From: an uncultured Alphaproteobacteria bacterium
GTDB taxonomy: Bacteria; Pseudomonadota; Alphaproteobacteria; HIMB59; GCA-002718135
NCBI GenBank assembly: GCA_902577425.1
Contig: CACGZD010000002.1
Coordinates: forward strand, 1 to 64,000
Length of the DNA stretch: 64,000 nucleotides
Direction: 5' to 3'
The position numbers and the translations under genes were made by a program. The notes under the pieces were generated by a model. It ran no database searches, was not told the DNA's origin, and saw only the letters and a list, made by a program, of their open reading frames with translations. Shown here piece after piece: positions 8,947 to 19,654 of the stretch. Each line of letters begins with the position of its first letter. The stretch's first letter is position 1.

Positions 8947-10328
8947 TTCTTTGAAACTAACTCATGAGCTAAATTAGTTATTGAGCCAGCACCCATAAAT
9001 ACAATAGTATTTTCTTCATTAAAATACTTTTTAAGAAGACACTTTAAATTTTTAGAATTTTGTACGTAAAAAGTATTTTTATTTTTAATTTTAATTTTTT
9101 TTACAAGATTTTTTGAATTTATATTTGAAATTGATTTTTCTCCTGCTGAATAAATATCAAGGATATACAACACATCTATTTTTTTTAAAATTTTTATAAA
9201 TTCATTTTGTAAAATTTCTGTTCTTGAATATCTGTGAGGTTGAAATATAGTTACAATTTTTTTATCAGAAATTTGTTTAGCAATATTATAACTTGCTTTT
9301 ATTTCAGAAGGATGGTGAGCATAATCATCATAAATTGATGCTTTTTTTATTTTACCAATAAAGCTAAATCTTCTTTTAACTCCTTGAAAAACTTTTAAAG
9401 AATTCTTAATATTTTGTATGGGAATTTCAACAAGTAAAGAAGCTATTATTGCTGCTGTTGCATTATATATATTATGATCCCCTAAAAGATTAGTCTCAAA
9501 ATTATATTTTCCTTGTATGCCTTTAATTACTCCTTTTTTAATAAATAAAGAAAAATTATTTCCTTTTTTATCTTTGTTTATTTTAATAATTTTAACATCT
9601 GAATTTTTACTTTTTGAATAACTAATCATTTTTCTTGTTTTAATTTTTTTATAAATCTGTCTTGAATTAATATCTTCAGTACATATTATTGAATAACCAT
9701 AAAAAGGAAGATTTGTTACAAATTTTTCAAAAGCTAAAAGAAGATTTTTTTTTGATTTGTAAAAATCTAAATGTTCAATATCAATATTAGTAATTATATT
9801 TATTTCGTGAGGTAGTTTTAAGAAAGAACCATCACTTTCATCAGCTTCAACAATCATCCAATTACTTCTGCCATAGCGATTATTTTTTGAATAAGAGTTT
9901 ATTATCCCTCCATTAACTATAGTTGGATCATATTTTGCATTATCAAATATTGATCCAACTAAACTAGTAGTAGTAGTCTTCCCATGAGAGCCAGCAATAG
10001 CAATTGATTTTTTTAATTTCATTAATTCAGCTAACATATCTGCTCGAGTAATTAGAGGTATATATAATCTTTTACATTCTAATAATTCAGGGTTATTTTT
10101 TTTAATAGCAGTAGAAAATACAATAGCAGACATGTTACGAATATTATTTTTGTGATGAGAATTATAAATTTTTATTCCCCTTTTTTTTAATCTTCTAATA
10201 TTAGCATTCATACTAATATCACTTCCTTGAACTGTATAACCTAATTCAAACATTAATTCAGCGATACCTGACATGCCAATACCTCCAATACCTACAAAAT
10301 GAATTTTAATTTTATTTAATTTATTCAT
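8943..10328 (-). CDS. murC: UDP-N-acetylmuramate--L-alanine ligase
   Basis: MurC adds the first amino acid, L-Ala, to UDP-MurNAc. The 461 aa protein shows the Rossmann-like HFVGIGGIGMSGIAELM start, the P-loop AGSHGKTTTTSLV, NIDIEHLDFY, YDDYAHHPSEI and FQPHRYSRT in order, all typical of MurC. It overlaps murG by 8 bases at its start (ATGAATAA) and murB by 4 at its end, and so lies in a tight translational chain. Confidence 0.97.
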   Translation of the reverse strand: MNKLNKIKIHFVGIGGIGMSGIAELMFELGYTVQGSDISMNANIRRLKKRGIKIYNSHHKNNIRNMSAIVFSTAIKKNNPELLECKRLYIPLITRADMLAELMKLKKSIAIAGSHGKTTTTSLVGSIFDNAKYDPTIVNGGIINSYSKNNRYGRSNWMIVEADESDGSFLKLPHEINIITNIDIEHLDFYKSKKNLLLAFEKFVTNLPFYGYSIICTEDINSRQIYKKIKTRKMISYSKSKNSDVKIIKINKDKKGNNFSLFIKKGVIKGIQGKYNFETNLLGDHNIYNATAAIIASLLVEIPIQNIKNSLKVFQGVKRRFSFIGKIKKASIYDDYAHHPSEIKASYNIAKQISDKKIVTIFQPHRYSRTEILQNEFIKILKKIDVLYILDIYSAGEKSISNINSKNLVKKIKIKNKNTFYVQNSKNLKCLLKKYFNEENTIVFMGAGSITNLAHELVSKK

Positions 10329-11409
10329 AATCTTTATTTAATAGTGTTTTTAAAATTAATTCGTTAGTATCAGGTAAGAAAATCTTGCTGATAGATTCTT
10401 TCATATTTTCAAAATATTTTTTTTCATTTATTAATCTATTAAAACCTTTTGAATAATCTTTCAGATCAAAATTATTTTCATTTATTACTATACATGCTTT
10501 TTTATCTAATAAAAACTTAGCATTATAATACTGATGATTATAAATTGAATTAGGCAAAGGAAAAATAATAGAGGGAACTTTATATCTAACTAAGTCGTTA
10601 ATTGTGCCTGCACCAGCTCTAGTAATTGCTATGTCAGTTTCAGAAAGTATAGTATCTATATCATCAAAATATGATTTAATCTGGTAATCTATTTTTAGAT
10701 TTTTTAAATTTTTTTCAAGTATTTCATTTTGTTTTTTAGGACATTGTATTACAAATTTTAATTTATTTAATTCCCTATCATCAATAGTCTTTATTAATAA
10801 TAAAAAATTATCTATTAAATTTTTAGAACCTTGGCTTCCCCCATAAATAAAAATTGATTTTTTTAAAAAATGATTTTTATTATTAATACCTATATTTAAT
10901 TTTTTATTATTAGGTAAGCCTACATGTAATCTTTTATTTTTATATTTTTTAGGTAAATTAGTTACTATTTCAAAATTAGTAAAAAATGATTTAGTAAATG
11001 GTAAAAAAAATAAGTTTACCTTGCCTATTACAGAATTTTGTTCATGTAAATATAGTTTGATATTTCTAAAAAGTTTATAAAAAAACAAAGCTAATAATGG
11101 GGTAAAAGTTGCATAACTTCCAAATGCAATACAAGTACTAGGTTTTATTTTATTTAGTAAAAATAAAGACTGAACTAAGCCTATTGAAAGATTTATTAAA
11201 GAATTAAATTTAAAAAAAATATTACCAGATAAATGAGAGGATCTGATAATAAATATTTTACCATTAAAATTTTTTGAAAATTTATTTCCTCGTTGATCTA
11301 ATATTAAACAACATTCAAAACCCTTATTTATCATAAAATTGCCAAAGTTTACTGCTGGTATTACATGGCCCCCAGTTCCACCTGTACAAATTAATATTTT
11401 TTTATTCAT
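10321..11409 (-). CDS. murG: UDP-GlcNAc:undecaprenyl-PP-MurNAc-pentapeptide GlcNAc transferase
   Basis: MurG is a peripheral inner-membrane glycosyltransferase that converts lipid I to lipid II. The 362 aa protein has the N-terminal G-loop CTGGTGGHVIPA, the acceptor-side LHEQNSVIGKVN and the UDP-GlcNAc binding region ITRAGAGTINDLV. FIYGGSQGSKNL marks the start of the C-terminal Rossmann domain. It overlaps both ftsW and murC by 8 bases. Confidence 0.96.
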   Translation of the reverse strand: MNKKILICTGGTGGHVIPAVNFGNFMINKGFECCLILDQRGNKFSKNFNGKIFIIRSSHLSGNIFFKFNSLINLSIGLVQSLFLLNKIKPSTCIAFGSYATFTPLLALFFYKLFRNIKLYLHEQNSVIGKVNLFFLPFTKSFFTNFEIVTNLPKKYKNKRLHVGLPNNKKLNIGINNKNHFLKKSIFIYGGSQGSKNLIDNFLLLIKTIDDRELNKLKFVIQCPKKQNEILEKNLKNLKIDYQIKSYFDDIDTILSETDIAITRAGAGTINDLVRYKVPSIIFPLPNSIYNHQYYNAKFLLDKKACIVINENNFDLKDYSKGFNRLINEKKYFENMKESISKIFLPDTNELILKTLLNKDYE

Positions 11410-12472
11410 AAAAAATTTTATTTTTTGTTAAAGCTAATAAAAAACCAAATAATATAGAGCTCGAAATCATTGAAGAGCCTCCATAACTTATAAAAGGTAA
11501 AGTCATTCCTTTTGTCGGAATAATAGATAAAGAACTGAATATATTTATTAATGATTGAAGACCAAAACAACATGTTAATCCCACTATTGATATAATAATA
11601 AATGGATCTTGCATTTTAAGTAACTTAAGTAAAAAACGGATAATAATTGTTAATATTAATAGAATAATGATTGAACAAAAAATAAAACCGAGTTCTTCCC
11701 CTGCCACAGCAAAAATAAAATCAGTATTTGCGTCAGGAATTTTTTCTTTTAATATGCCTTGTCCAGGTCCTTTTCCAAACCAACCTCCATTTTTGAAAGC
11801 TCTTAAACTATAATCAATTTGTTCAAATCCTCCTGAGTTTGAATTAAAAAAAAGATCAATTCTTTTTTGAACATGATCAAAAAAATAGTATGAAAAAAAG
11901 GATAAAAGTAAGATAGCAAATAAAGAAAAAATAACTAAAAAAATTGAAAGACCTGCGATGAATAATTGACAAAAAAAAGTTAAAAAAATCAAAAAAGTCA
12001 TTCCAAAATCAGGTTGTAAAATTATTAAGCTAGAAATTAAAAGAAAAGATATAATTAAAACCAATAGGTAATATTGTCTTCCATTAATACCTTGAATTAT
12101 TAGCCAGGCACTTAATATAAAATAAAAAGGTTTAATAAATTCTGAAGGTTGCAAACTAAAACCTAAAAATTTAAGCCATCTATTTGAACCTTTTATTTCA
12201 TTGTCAAATAACAAAACTATTACCAAAGCAAAAATAAAGATTACTAAAAAAAACAATGATACTCTTCTCAATGTTTTAGGCTCTAAAGAAGATAAGAAAA
12301 TCATTATGAAAAATGAAGAAATAGCAAAGACTAAATGCTTATTAAAAAAAAGAGATGATTCATTTAAAGAAAAAGATAATATAATTCCTACTATCAAAAG
12401 AATAGAAATAAGTATAAAATTAATCTTATCTATTTCTTTCCACCATAATTTTAAATTAAAAAAACTATTCAT
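11402..12472 (-). CDS. ftsW: Septal peptidoglycan glycosyltransferase FtsW (SEDS family)
   Basis: This is a polytopic membrane protein of 356 aa with about ten hydrophobic segments. SEDS proteins polymerise glycan strands from lipid II together with a class B PBP, here FtsI. Diagnostic blocks are GSNRWLKFLGFSLQPSEFIKP, FGKGPGQGILKEKIPDANTDFIFAVAGEELGF and the C-terminal GMTLPFISYGGSSM. RodA is the alternative, but the position between murD and murG makes this FtsW. Confidence 0.95.
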   Translation of the reverse strand: MNSFFNLKLWWKEIDKINFILISILLIVGIILSFSLNESSLFFNKHLVFAISSFFIMIFLSSLEPKTLRRVSLFFLVIFIFALVIVLLFDNEIKGSNRWLKFLGFSLQPSEFIKPFYFILSAWLIIQGINGRQYYLLVLIISFLLISSLIILQPDFGMTFLIFLTFFCQLFIAGLSIFLVIFSLFAILLLSFFSYYFFDHVQKRIDLFFNSNSGGFEQIDYSLRAFKNGGWFGKGPGQGILKEKIPDANTDFIFAVAGEELGFIFCSIIILLILTIIIRFLLKLLKMQDPFIIISIVGLTCCFGLQSLINIFSSLSIIPTKGMTLPFISYGGSSMISSSILFGFLLALTKNKIFYE

Positions 12473-13790
12473 GATTAATTTTTTTAACTAATTTCTTAAA
12501 TTCATTACCTCTCTCTTCAAAATTTTTAAATTGATCGAAAGAAGCACAACCAGGAGAAAATAATATATTTGTAAATTGTTTCTCTGTTTTAATATCTAAA
12601 AAAATCTTTTTAATAGCATTTTGCAAAGTATTACATAATTCAACAGAAATTTTATTTTTTAATTCTTTAGAGATAAAGTTAGAAGATTCTCCTATTAAAT
12701 ATATTTTTTTAATTCTATTTTGATATTTTAATAATCTTTTAAATTTTTTATCTTTAGCTCTACCTCCCAAAATTAACTTAATATTCTTATAATTTTTAAT
12801 TGAATTAACCAATGACTCTAAATTTGTTGATTTACTATTATTAATAATACAATACTTTCTATTAAGAAAAACTAATTCAAGTCTATGAGGCAATCCTTTA
12901 AATTTTTTTAAAATACTACTAAATTTAATTAAATTTATTTTTAAAATTTTAGACACCGCATAAGCAGCTAAGATATTTTGAATATTAAAATCTCCAAAAA
13001 GTGAGCTTGAAATCTCTGTGAGTTCAATTTTTTTATTTTTTTCAAAATAATCATCAATTATAGCATTATTTTTATAATATATTGCACCTTTAAAAGGTTT
13101 CGAAGATATGGGTATAGTCTTTTTTTTGTATTTTTGATAAATTAAATAAGTATTTTTATCATCAATACATACAATATTGTAACCTTTACGATTAGTAAAA
13201 ATTAATTTTTCTTTTTGATAAATATATTCTTTAAAATTTTTATATCTATCTAAATGATCTCTAGAAATATTTAAAAGTATTGAAATATAGGGACTAAATT
13301 TCTCAAATGACTCTAGTTGATAAGAGCTGAGCTCTATAACGTGATATTTTAAATTCTTATGTTTTTTTTGAAAATCTAATAAAGGAACACCGATATTTCC
13401 TCCCATAAAATTAGGTATATCATTTTGATTTAATATATCACTTACCAATTTTGTGGTTGTTGATTTACCATTTGTTCCAGTTATAGCTATGATTTTTTTC
13501 TTATAGGCTATACGAGAATATAATTCTAGATCTCTATATAATTTAACTTTATAATTTTTAAGTATACTAATTTTTTTATTTTTTAAAGATATGCCTGGAG
13601 TAACAAAAGACTCATTAATTAGTTTAAAATTTAGTTTATCAGGTTCTATTAAATTATTTTTTTTATTTATTTTTTTTATTTTGTTTCTAATTCTAATATT
13701 ATCATCCCAACAAAAAAAATTTTCATCAATAGAGTTTAGATAATTAATGATTGATTCCCCACTCTTGCTTAAACCATAAATATATTTCAT
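12465..13790 (-). CDS. murD: UDP-N-acetylmuramoyl-L-alanine--D-glutamate ligase
   Basis: MurD adds D-Glu to UDP-MurNAc-L-Ala. The 441 aa protein has the P-loop ITGTNGKSTTTKLV, LNISRDHLDRY, a GGRAKDKKF loop and the characteristic C-terminal SPGCASFDQFKNFEERG. The start follows mraY by 12 bases. The stop overlaps ftsW by 8 bases in an ATGAATAG arrangement. Confidence 0.96.
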   Translation of the reverse strand: MKYIYGLSKSGESIINYLNSIDENFFCWDDNIRIRNKIKKINKKNNLIEPDKLNFKLINESFVTPGISLKNKKISILKNYKVKLYRDLELYSRIAYKKKIIAITGTNGKSTTTKLVSDILNQNDIPNFMGGNIGVPLLDFQKKHKNLKYHVIELSSYQLESFEKFSPYISILLNISRDHLDRYKNFKEYIYQKEKLIFTNRKGYNIVCIDDKNTYLIYQKYKKKTIPISSKPFKGAIYYKNNAIIDDYFEKNKKIELTEISSSLFGDFNIQNILAAYAVSKILKINLIKFSSILKKFKGLPHRLELVFLNRKYCIINNSKSTNLESLVNSIKNYKNIKLILGGRAKDKKFKRLLKYQNRIKKIYLIGESSNFISKELKNKISVELCNTLQNAIKKIFLDIKTEKQFTNILFSPGCASFDQFKNFEERGNEFKKLVKKINHE

Positions 13791-13802
13791 TAATGAATTC
13801 TT

Positions 13803-14891
13803 TTACCTTATTTTTAAAGTTGCTAACCCTATCAAAGCTAAAACAATAGTAATAATCCAAAATCTTATTACTATAGTTGACTCTGCCCATCCTTTTTTTT
13901 CAAAATGATGATGCAATGGTGCCATACGAAAAATTCTTTTTCCTGTTAACTTAAAACTTAAAACTTGAATAATTACTGATAAAGTTTCAAGAACAAACAA
14001 TCCTCCTATAATAGCTAAAACAATTTCATGCTTAACAATAATAGCTAGCGACCCAAGAGCCCCACCCATTGCAAGAGATCCTGTATCACCCATAAAAACT
14101 TTTGCTGGAGGTGCATTAAACCAAAGAAATCCCAATGCTGCACCAACAATTGCACCACAAAAAACTGCCAACTCTCCGCTATTCTGGATGTATAGTATTT
14201 GTAAATATTCTGAAAAAATAATATTTCCTGAAACATAAGAAATAAATGCAAATGATAATGCAACAATCATAACAGGAACGATAGCTAAGCCATCAAGACC
14301 ATCTGTCAAATTTACAGCATTTGCTGATCCAACAATTACGATTACTCCCAAAATATAATAAAATATTCCTAAATTTAATATAAGATCTTTAAAAAAAGGG
14401 AGGCTTAAGGAATTTTTATAATTTTCAGAAAGGAGTTGTTGAGTAAAATAAATAATAATTAAACTAATAAAAACTTGAGATATTATTCTAGTTGAAGCTT
14501 TAATACCTTTGTGATTTCTATATTTAACTTTTTGATAATCATCTACAAAACCAATTAAGCCAAATATAATTGATGAAAAAAAACAAATCCAAATAAATTT
14601 ATTAGAAAGATCTGCCCACAACAAAATAGAAATTGTGATACTACTTAAAATCAGAACTCCCCCCATGGTGGGAGTTCCAGACTTTTTTATTATATGGTTT
14701 TCAGGTCCATCTTCTCTTATAGGTTGTCCTATTGGTTGAATTTGGCTTAGCTTTGTAATTATTAGTTCTCCAAAAATTAAAGAAAAAAATAAAGCAGTTA
14801 ATATAGCTGCACCAGTTCTAAAAGTAATATAATTAAATAGGTTTAGATATGAAAATAAAATTGTATATTCAGTTGCTAAATAATTAAACAA
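13803..14891 (-). CDS. mraY: Phospho-N-acetylmuramoyl-pentapeptide transferase
   Basis: MraY is an integral membrane enzyme that transfers phospho-MurNAc-pentapeptide to undecaprenyl phosphate, giving lipid I. The 362 aa protein has about ten hydrophobic segments. It shows [11 protein letters not shown], the Mg-binding [47 protein letters not shown] and the histidine block [13 protein letters not shown]. It starts immediately next to the murF stop. Confidence 0.97.
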   Translation of the reverse strand: MFNYLATEYTILFSYLNLFNYITFRTGAAILTALFFSLIFGELIITKLSQIQPIGQPIREDGPENHIIKKSGTPTMGGVLILSSITISILLWADLSNKFIWICFFSSIIFGLIGFVDDYQKVKYRNHKGIKASTRIISQVFISLIIIYFTQQLLSENYKNSLSLPFFKDLILNLGIFYYILGVIVIVGSANAVNLTDGLDGLAIVPVMIVALSFAFISYVSGNIIFSEYLQILYIQNSGELAVFCGAIVGAALGFLWFNAPPAKVFMGDTGSLAMGGALGSLAIIVKHEIVLAIIGGLFVLETLSVIIQVLSFKLTGKRIFRMAPLHHHFEKKGWAESTIVIRFWIITIVLALIGLATLKIR

Positions 14892-16259
14892 TTATAGCCT
14901 CCTATTTTCTAAAAGTTTTAAAGCCAATTTTCTAGTTATAGAAGAGTTTGAACCTTTGATTAAAACTATATCGTTATCATTTAAATTGTTTTTTGCAAAC
15001 TCCATAATTGAATTTATATCGTTCATACTTAAAATATTTTTATTACAAATTTTATCTAATGCGATTTTAAATAATTCGCCACAAATAATTACATTACTTA
15101 ATTTTTTCGTTATGAGATATTCTAAAATTTCAATATGGTAATTTAAAGAATTGTTTCCTAACTCTTTCATATCACCTAAAATTAATAATTTTTTTTGTTC
15201 TTTTCTAGTTCTAATATCTTTAAAATAAGTTATGCATGTCTTCATTGATTGAGGGCTTGCATTATAAGATTCATCAATTAAATTAATTTTTTTCTTATTT
15301 ATATTTATTTGATTTATTTTTCCTCTTCCTTCTATTTCAGGTATCTCATTTGTTAAAGAAGTAAAATGATTTAAATTAATTTTATTATAAATAAAAATTG
15401 CAAGACAACAAATTATATTATTAATTCTGTGTATTTGACTTTTGTTAATATTAAAATTTATAATTTCATCATTATATTTTACTATAACATTTATACTTAA
15501 ATCTTTTTTATTTTTTAAACTTAGAATTTTTAAATCTGAATTTGATGATTTCCCTATACTAATTATATTTTCAATATTAGATTTTTTTGCTTTATTTATA
15601 ATGAATTTTTCATCTAATTTTTCATTTGGTATAATTAATAATTTAGTAAGAGAGTTATATTTAGGATTAAATATATCAGATTTTTCTATAGCTATATTTC
15701 TAGTAGTTATTAATTTTTCTAGATGTGTTTGATAAATATTGCTGATAATAACTTGAGATGGCTTTACAAGAGAGGTTAATTTTCTAATTTCAAAGAAATC
15801 ATTTGTGCCTATTTCAAATATTGCAAAATCACTTTTTAAATTTAAGTTTATTAATGAAATTATAACACCTAAATAATTATTATAACTTTTAATTGAGGCA
15901 GAAATAACAAAATATGGAGTTAAAAAAAACTTTAGATTTTCCTTAATACTAGTTTTGCCTATACTTCCTGTAATACCAATAACTTTTCCATTATATAACT
16001 TTCTTTTCTTAATTGATATTTCTTTCAAAAACTTTAAAGAATTTTTTACTATTATAATTTTTTTATTTTGAGAATTTAAATCTGGTTTTTGTTCTGCAAT
16101 TATATACTTAGCACCTTTTCTAATCGCTACTTGAATGAAATTATTACCATGATTATTTTTTCCAGCCAATGCAACAAAAACATCACCTTTATCAATATAG
16201 TGACTGTGAATTTTAACTTTATTAAAATTGTTAATTAAATATTCTGTTAATTTTTCCAT
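14892..16259 (-). CDS. murF: UDP-N-acetylmuramoyl-tripeptide--D-alanyl-D-alanine ligase
   Basis: MurF adds the D-Ala-D-Ala dipeptide made by Ddl. The 455 aa protein has the substrate-binding start DVFVALAGKNNHGNNF, the P-loop GITGSIGKTSIKE, FEIGTNDFFEI, DESYNASPQSMKTC and the late LILGDMKELG. The glycine pattern GSIGKT, in place of GTNGKT, separates MurF from MurE, which is encoded directly upstream with no gap. Confidence 0.95.
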   Translation of the reverse strand: MEKLTEYLINNFNKVKIHSHYIDKGDVFVALAGKNNHGNNFIQVAIRKGAKYIIAEQKPDLNSQNKKIIIVKNSLKFLKEISIKKRKLYNGKVIGITGSIGKTSIKENLKFFLTPYFVISASIKSYNNYLGVIISLINLNLKSDFAIFEIGTNDFFEIRKLTSLVKPSQVIISNIYQTHLEKLITTRNIAIEKSDIFNPKYNSLTKLLIIPNEKLDEKFIINKAKKSNIENIISIGKSSNSDLKILSLKNKKDLSINVIVKYNDEIINFNINKSQIHRINNIICCLAIFIYNKINLNHFTSLTNEIPEIEGRGKINQININKKKINLIDESYNASPQSMKTCITYFKDIRTRKEQKKLLILGDMKELGNNSLNYHIEILEYLITKKLSNVIICGELFKIALDKICNKNILSMNDINSIMEFAKNNLNDNDIVLIKGSNSSITRKLALKLLENRRL

Positions 16260-17687
16260 TTATAATTTTTTTTTTAAAACTTTTATTGCTACTTTATAAT
16301 CATCTAATGGATAAGAAATGTTTTTTACAATCTGAAAGCTTTCATGCCCTTTTCCAGCAATAATTAATGTCTCGTTTTTTTTTAAATCATTTACTGCTTT
16401 TATTATTGCTTTTTTCCGATCAGGAATTTCCAAAGCCCGACTATTACAATACTTTAAAATAGATTGTCTAATTTTTGAAGAATCCTCAAAACGTGGATTA
16501 TCATCAGTAATATATATTCTATTAGCGTAAAGATTAGCTATTCTTCCCATTTTTTTTCGCTTCCCCTTATCTCTATCTCCTCCACATCCAAAAACAATAT
16601 TTGGTTTTTTTTTATTAGAAGTTTTGCTTATTAAAACTTCTTTTAAAGCCTCTGGGGTGTGTGCATAATCTATAAAAACATTATAATTTTTATTATTATT
16701 TAAAACTTTTTGTAACCTTCCAGGGGGATTAATGATTTTTTTTAAAATAGTAAGTATTTTTGTAGATTTAATATTAATAGATAGAGAGCATGCTACAGCA
16801 CATGCTAAATTTTCAAATTCTATAGATGAGTTTAAATTAGTTTTTATTAAATATTTCTTTTTAAAAATTGAAATTTCTACACTCTTTTTGTCTTTTATAA
16901 TACTGACATCACTTTTAGGCATGCCAAATGTTATAATTTTAACTTTTTTTCTTAATTTATTTTTTATAATTTCTATACCTTTAATTTTATCATTTAAAAT
17001 TGCATAACCATTTTCTTTTAAATGATTAAAGAATAATTTTAATTTAGCTTCTTTATATTTTTTAAAGTCTTTATGATAATCCATATGATCTCTAGATATA
17101 TTTGTTAAAGCTGCAGTATCAGTTTTAAAATTTTTAATTCGATTTTGAGATAAGGCATGGCTTGAAGCTTCAAAAATATAACTATATAAATTTTTTTTAG
17201 AAGAATAAGCTGTTTGATATAAAGTTGAAAAATCTGGTGTAGTTAACTGCGAGCTATATTTTTTTTTTAAATTTATATAATAACCCAAAGTACCATAACT
17301 TTTTACGGGAATATTAATATAATTTAATATTTGAGAAAAATACCAAACAACTGAAGTTTTACCATTTGTTCCAGTTATTGCTATTGAATTTAAAGGTTTA
17401 TTCGATTTTATTTTTTTTAAGATATTTAATAAACTCAGATCAATATCAAATACTACAAATTGTGTTATTGATAGATTGCGAATAAATTCATCAGTTATAA
17501 TTGCAATAGCGCCTTTTTTTATTGCTTCTTTGATGTATTTTTTTTTTAATCTTGTTTTTTTTTCAATAATAAAAACTGAAGATTTTGTAATATAACAAGA
17601 ATTAGTATAAACTTTATTAAAACTAATATTTTTTAAATTAGAAATTTTTTTACATTGTATATAATTTGGAATTTCAGTTAATAGCAT
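16260..17687 (-). CDS. murE: UDP-MurNAc-tripeptide synthetase (meso-DAP-adding ligase)
   Basis: MurE adds the third residue of the stem peptide. I place the start at the second in-frame ATG (MLLTEIPNY). It overlaps the ftsI stop by 14 bases, whereas the longer ORF call at 17735 would overlap by 62 and add an unconserved leader. Motifs are AITGTNGKTSVVW, LTNISRDHMDYH, FIDYAHTPEAL, FGCGGDRDKGKR and IIAGKGHESFQ. TDDNPRFED contains the DNPR signature of meso-diaminopimelate-specific MurE, indicating DAP-type peptidoglycan. No clear Shine-Dalgarno sequence is visible. Confidence 0.93.
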   Translation of the reverse strand: MLLTEIPNYIQCKKISNLKNISFNKVYTNSCYITKSSVFIIEKKTRLKKKYIKEAIKKGAIAIITDEFIRNLSITQFVVFDIDLSLLNILKKIKSNKPLNSIAITGTNGKTSVVWYFSQILNYINIPVKSYGTLGYYINLKKKYSSQLTTPDFSTLYQTAYSSKKNLYSYIFEASSHALSQNRIKNFKTDTAALTNISRDHMDYHKDFKKYKEAKLKLFFNHLKENGYAILNDKIKGIEIIKNKLRKKVKIITFGMPKSDVSIIKDKKSVEISIFKKKYLIKTNLNSSIEFENLACAVACSLSINIKSTKILTILKKIINPPGRLQKVLNNNKNYNVFIDYAHTPEALKEVLISKTSNKKKPNIVFGCGGDRDKGKRKKMGRIANLYANRIYITDDNPRFEDSSKIRQSILKYCNSRALEIPDRKKAIIKAVNDLKKNETLIIAGKGHESFQIVKNISYPLDDYKVAIKVLKKKL

Positions 17688-19332
17688 TAATTTGATTATA
17701 TTTTGTTGATGTGGCAGCATTAAGAATATGCTCATTATCTACTTTTGGAAGTTTCAAAATCTCTATTATTTTAATGATAATATCTTTGACTAATGGGGCA
17801 TTTACTGTTGCTGAAGTAATACTGAAGTTATTTGCTTTTTTTCTTTTTGGTTTATCTATAAAACTTAATATTAGATACTTTGGATTTGACATTGGAAAAG
17901 CACTGATAAATATTGTTCTATTTAAATCTTTATCATAGTTATTTTGACTATTAATTAATTCAGCTGTCCCAGTTTTTCCACCAATGTCATATCCTTCTAT
18001 TCTTATCTTTGGTCCAGTAATTTTGGTTTCTTGCACAACAGATCTCAATAAATATGAAATATAACGAGATGTATCTTTATTGATTATTTTTTTATAATTT
18101 TTTATTTTATCATCAATAATTATTTTAGGATCAGTTTTAATGCCTTGATTTAATATTCCACTGTAAGCAACTGCCAAATGTAGAGGTGTAATAGCAAAAC
18201 CATGACCATAACCTATTGTCATGGTTTCGATTTCTCCCCAATGATAAGGTTGCCCATAAGGTTTAGCTGCTTCGTTTAATTTAATATTAATAGGTTCATA
18301 AAAACCAATTTTTTTAAAAAAATTTATTTGATTATCTTTTCCAATTTTTTCTGCAATTTGTGCAGTTCCAATATTAGAAGACCTAACAACAATTTCTTTA
18401 ACATTTAAACTACAATTACAAGGGTCCCAATCCTCAATCTTATTTTTTATTGGTTTTGATACATCAAAAATCATGTTTTGATCTATTATTCCAGAATCAA
18501 TTCCCATGGCTACTGTTATGGGCTTAAAAGTTGATCCCATTTCATAATTTGATTGGAGAGCTCTATTTAATCTTTGATTAGAATTTGATTCATTAACATT
18601 ATTAGAATCAAAGTCTGGATAATTGACCAAAGATAATATTTCAGAATTTGTAATATCCATTATGATTATTGAGCCTGATTCTGCTGAAAATTTATTTATT
18701 GTTTTTAATAGTGCATTAGTTGAAGCATTTTGTAAGTTGATATTAAGAGTTAAATATATATCCTCTCCTTTCTTTAAATTTTCATCATAACTTTTTTCAA
18801 TTCCTGCTAGTCCATTATTATCAACATCAACATAGCCAATAATATGAGAACCAATATTTCTAAAAGGATAAATTCTCTTTTTTTCTAGTGAAGTTTGAAG
18901 ATTAATTTCGCCAAGCTCTATAATTTTTTGATGTTCTTTAGGTGAAATATTTCTTTTTAAATAAACAAATTTTTTGTTAGAAGTCAATTTTTTGTATATT
19001 TCTTCTTCATTAATATCAATTATAGATGATATTTTTTTTGAAAGAATTTTTTTATTTTTTTTAATTTTTTGAGCATTCACAAAAAGTGAATGGCTATTAA
19101 CTGTTGTTGATAACAACTGACCATTTCTATCATAAATTTTACCTCTTTCTGGAATGAGCGAATAATTTTGATTTTTCTTTAAATTAATTTCTAATACCAT
19201 CACATCTGCTATTCTAAAAACAGCTAAAAAATAACAACATAAAAAAACCACAATAGAGAAAAATATTCTTTTATGAAATTTTCTTAAAGCATCACTATCG
19301 AAAATTTTAAATTTTTTAGACTGGATAATCAC
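17674..19332 (-). CDS. ftsI: Septal transpeptidase FtsI (class B penicillin-binding protein)
   Basis: FtsI cross-links septal peptidoglycan and partners with FtsW. The 552 aa protein has a short cytoplasmic tail, one transmembrane helix at about residues 25-45, a dimerisation domain (SLIPERGKIYDRNGQLL) and a transpeptidase domain. The catalytic motifs SxxK in GSTFKPIT, SxN in SSNIGTAQIAE and KTG in GGKTGTAEL are intact. There is no PASTA domain. It follows the ftsL-like gene closely, and murE starts inside its last codons. Confidence 0.95.
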   Translation of the reverse strand: MIIQSKKFKIFDSDALRKFHKRIFFSIVVFLCCYFLAVFRIADVMVLEINLKKNQNYSLIPERGKIYDRNGQLLSTTVNSHSLFVNAQKIKKNKKILSKKISSIIDINEEEIYKKLTSNKKFVYLKRNISPKEHQKIIELGEINLQTSLEKKRIYPFRNIGSHIIGYVDVDNNGLAGIEKSYDENLKKGEDIYLTLNINLQNASTNALLKTINKFSAESGSIIIMDITNSEILSLVNYPDFDSNNVNESNSNQRLNRALQSNYEMGSTFKPITVAMGIDSGIIDQNMIFDVSKPIKNKIEDWDPCNCSLNVKEIVVRSSNIGTAQIAEKIGKDNQINFFKKIGFYEPINIKLNEAAKPYGQPYHWGEIETMTIGYGHGFAITPLHLAVAYSGILNQGIKTDPKIIIDDKIKNYKKIINKDTSRYISYLLRSVVQETKITGPKIRIEGYDIGGKTGTAELINSQNNYDKDLNRTIFISAFPMSNPKYLILSFIDKPKRKKANNFSITSATVNAPLVKDIIIKIIEILKLPKVDNEHILNAATSTKYNQINAIN

Positions 19333-19338
19333 TTATGA

Positions 19339-19653
19339 TTACTTGATTCCTGCAGTATATAAGCTTTCTGAATTATTATTTTTGAAATTATGAAAACTTA
19401 CTCTTTGATTTAAGTAATTATGTTCAGGAACTTCAAAATAAATTTTTTGCATTTTCAGCAAATATTCATAACTATTATAAAAACTTAGCTCTATTTCATT
19501 TATATTAATTTGATCTTCTATTTTTTTAATTTTACCTAATAAAATAGAATTTTCTTTTTCAATATTTCTAGTGATATTTGCAAAATACAATAATAAAAAG
19601 ACTGCAAAAATACTAGAACCAAATAAAAAGATAATTGTACTATAATATCTCAT
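19339..19653 (-). CDS. ftsL: FtsL-like small bitopic division protein
   Basis: The sequence is too divergent to recognise by motif. The assignment rests on position between rsmH and ftsI and on topology. The 104 aa protein has a transmembrane segment at about residues 5-24, followed by a predicted helical, coiled-coil-like stretch rich in Lys, Glu and Ile and a short periplasmic tail. FtsL forms a complex with FtsQ and FtsB to activate FtsWI. It starts one base from the rsmH stop. Confidence 0.75.
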   Translation of the reverse strand: MRYYSTIIFLFGSSIFAVFLLLYFANITRNIEKENSILLGKIKKIEDQININEIELSFYNSYEYLLKMQKIYFEVPEHNYLNQRVSFHNFKNNNSESLYTAGIK

Positions 19654-19654
19654 A

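Noticed and set aside
17688-17735. Longer murE start at 17735
   Set aside because: It would add 16 unconserved residues and overlap ftsI by 62 bases; the ATG at 17687 fits the family N-terminus better.
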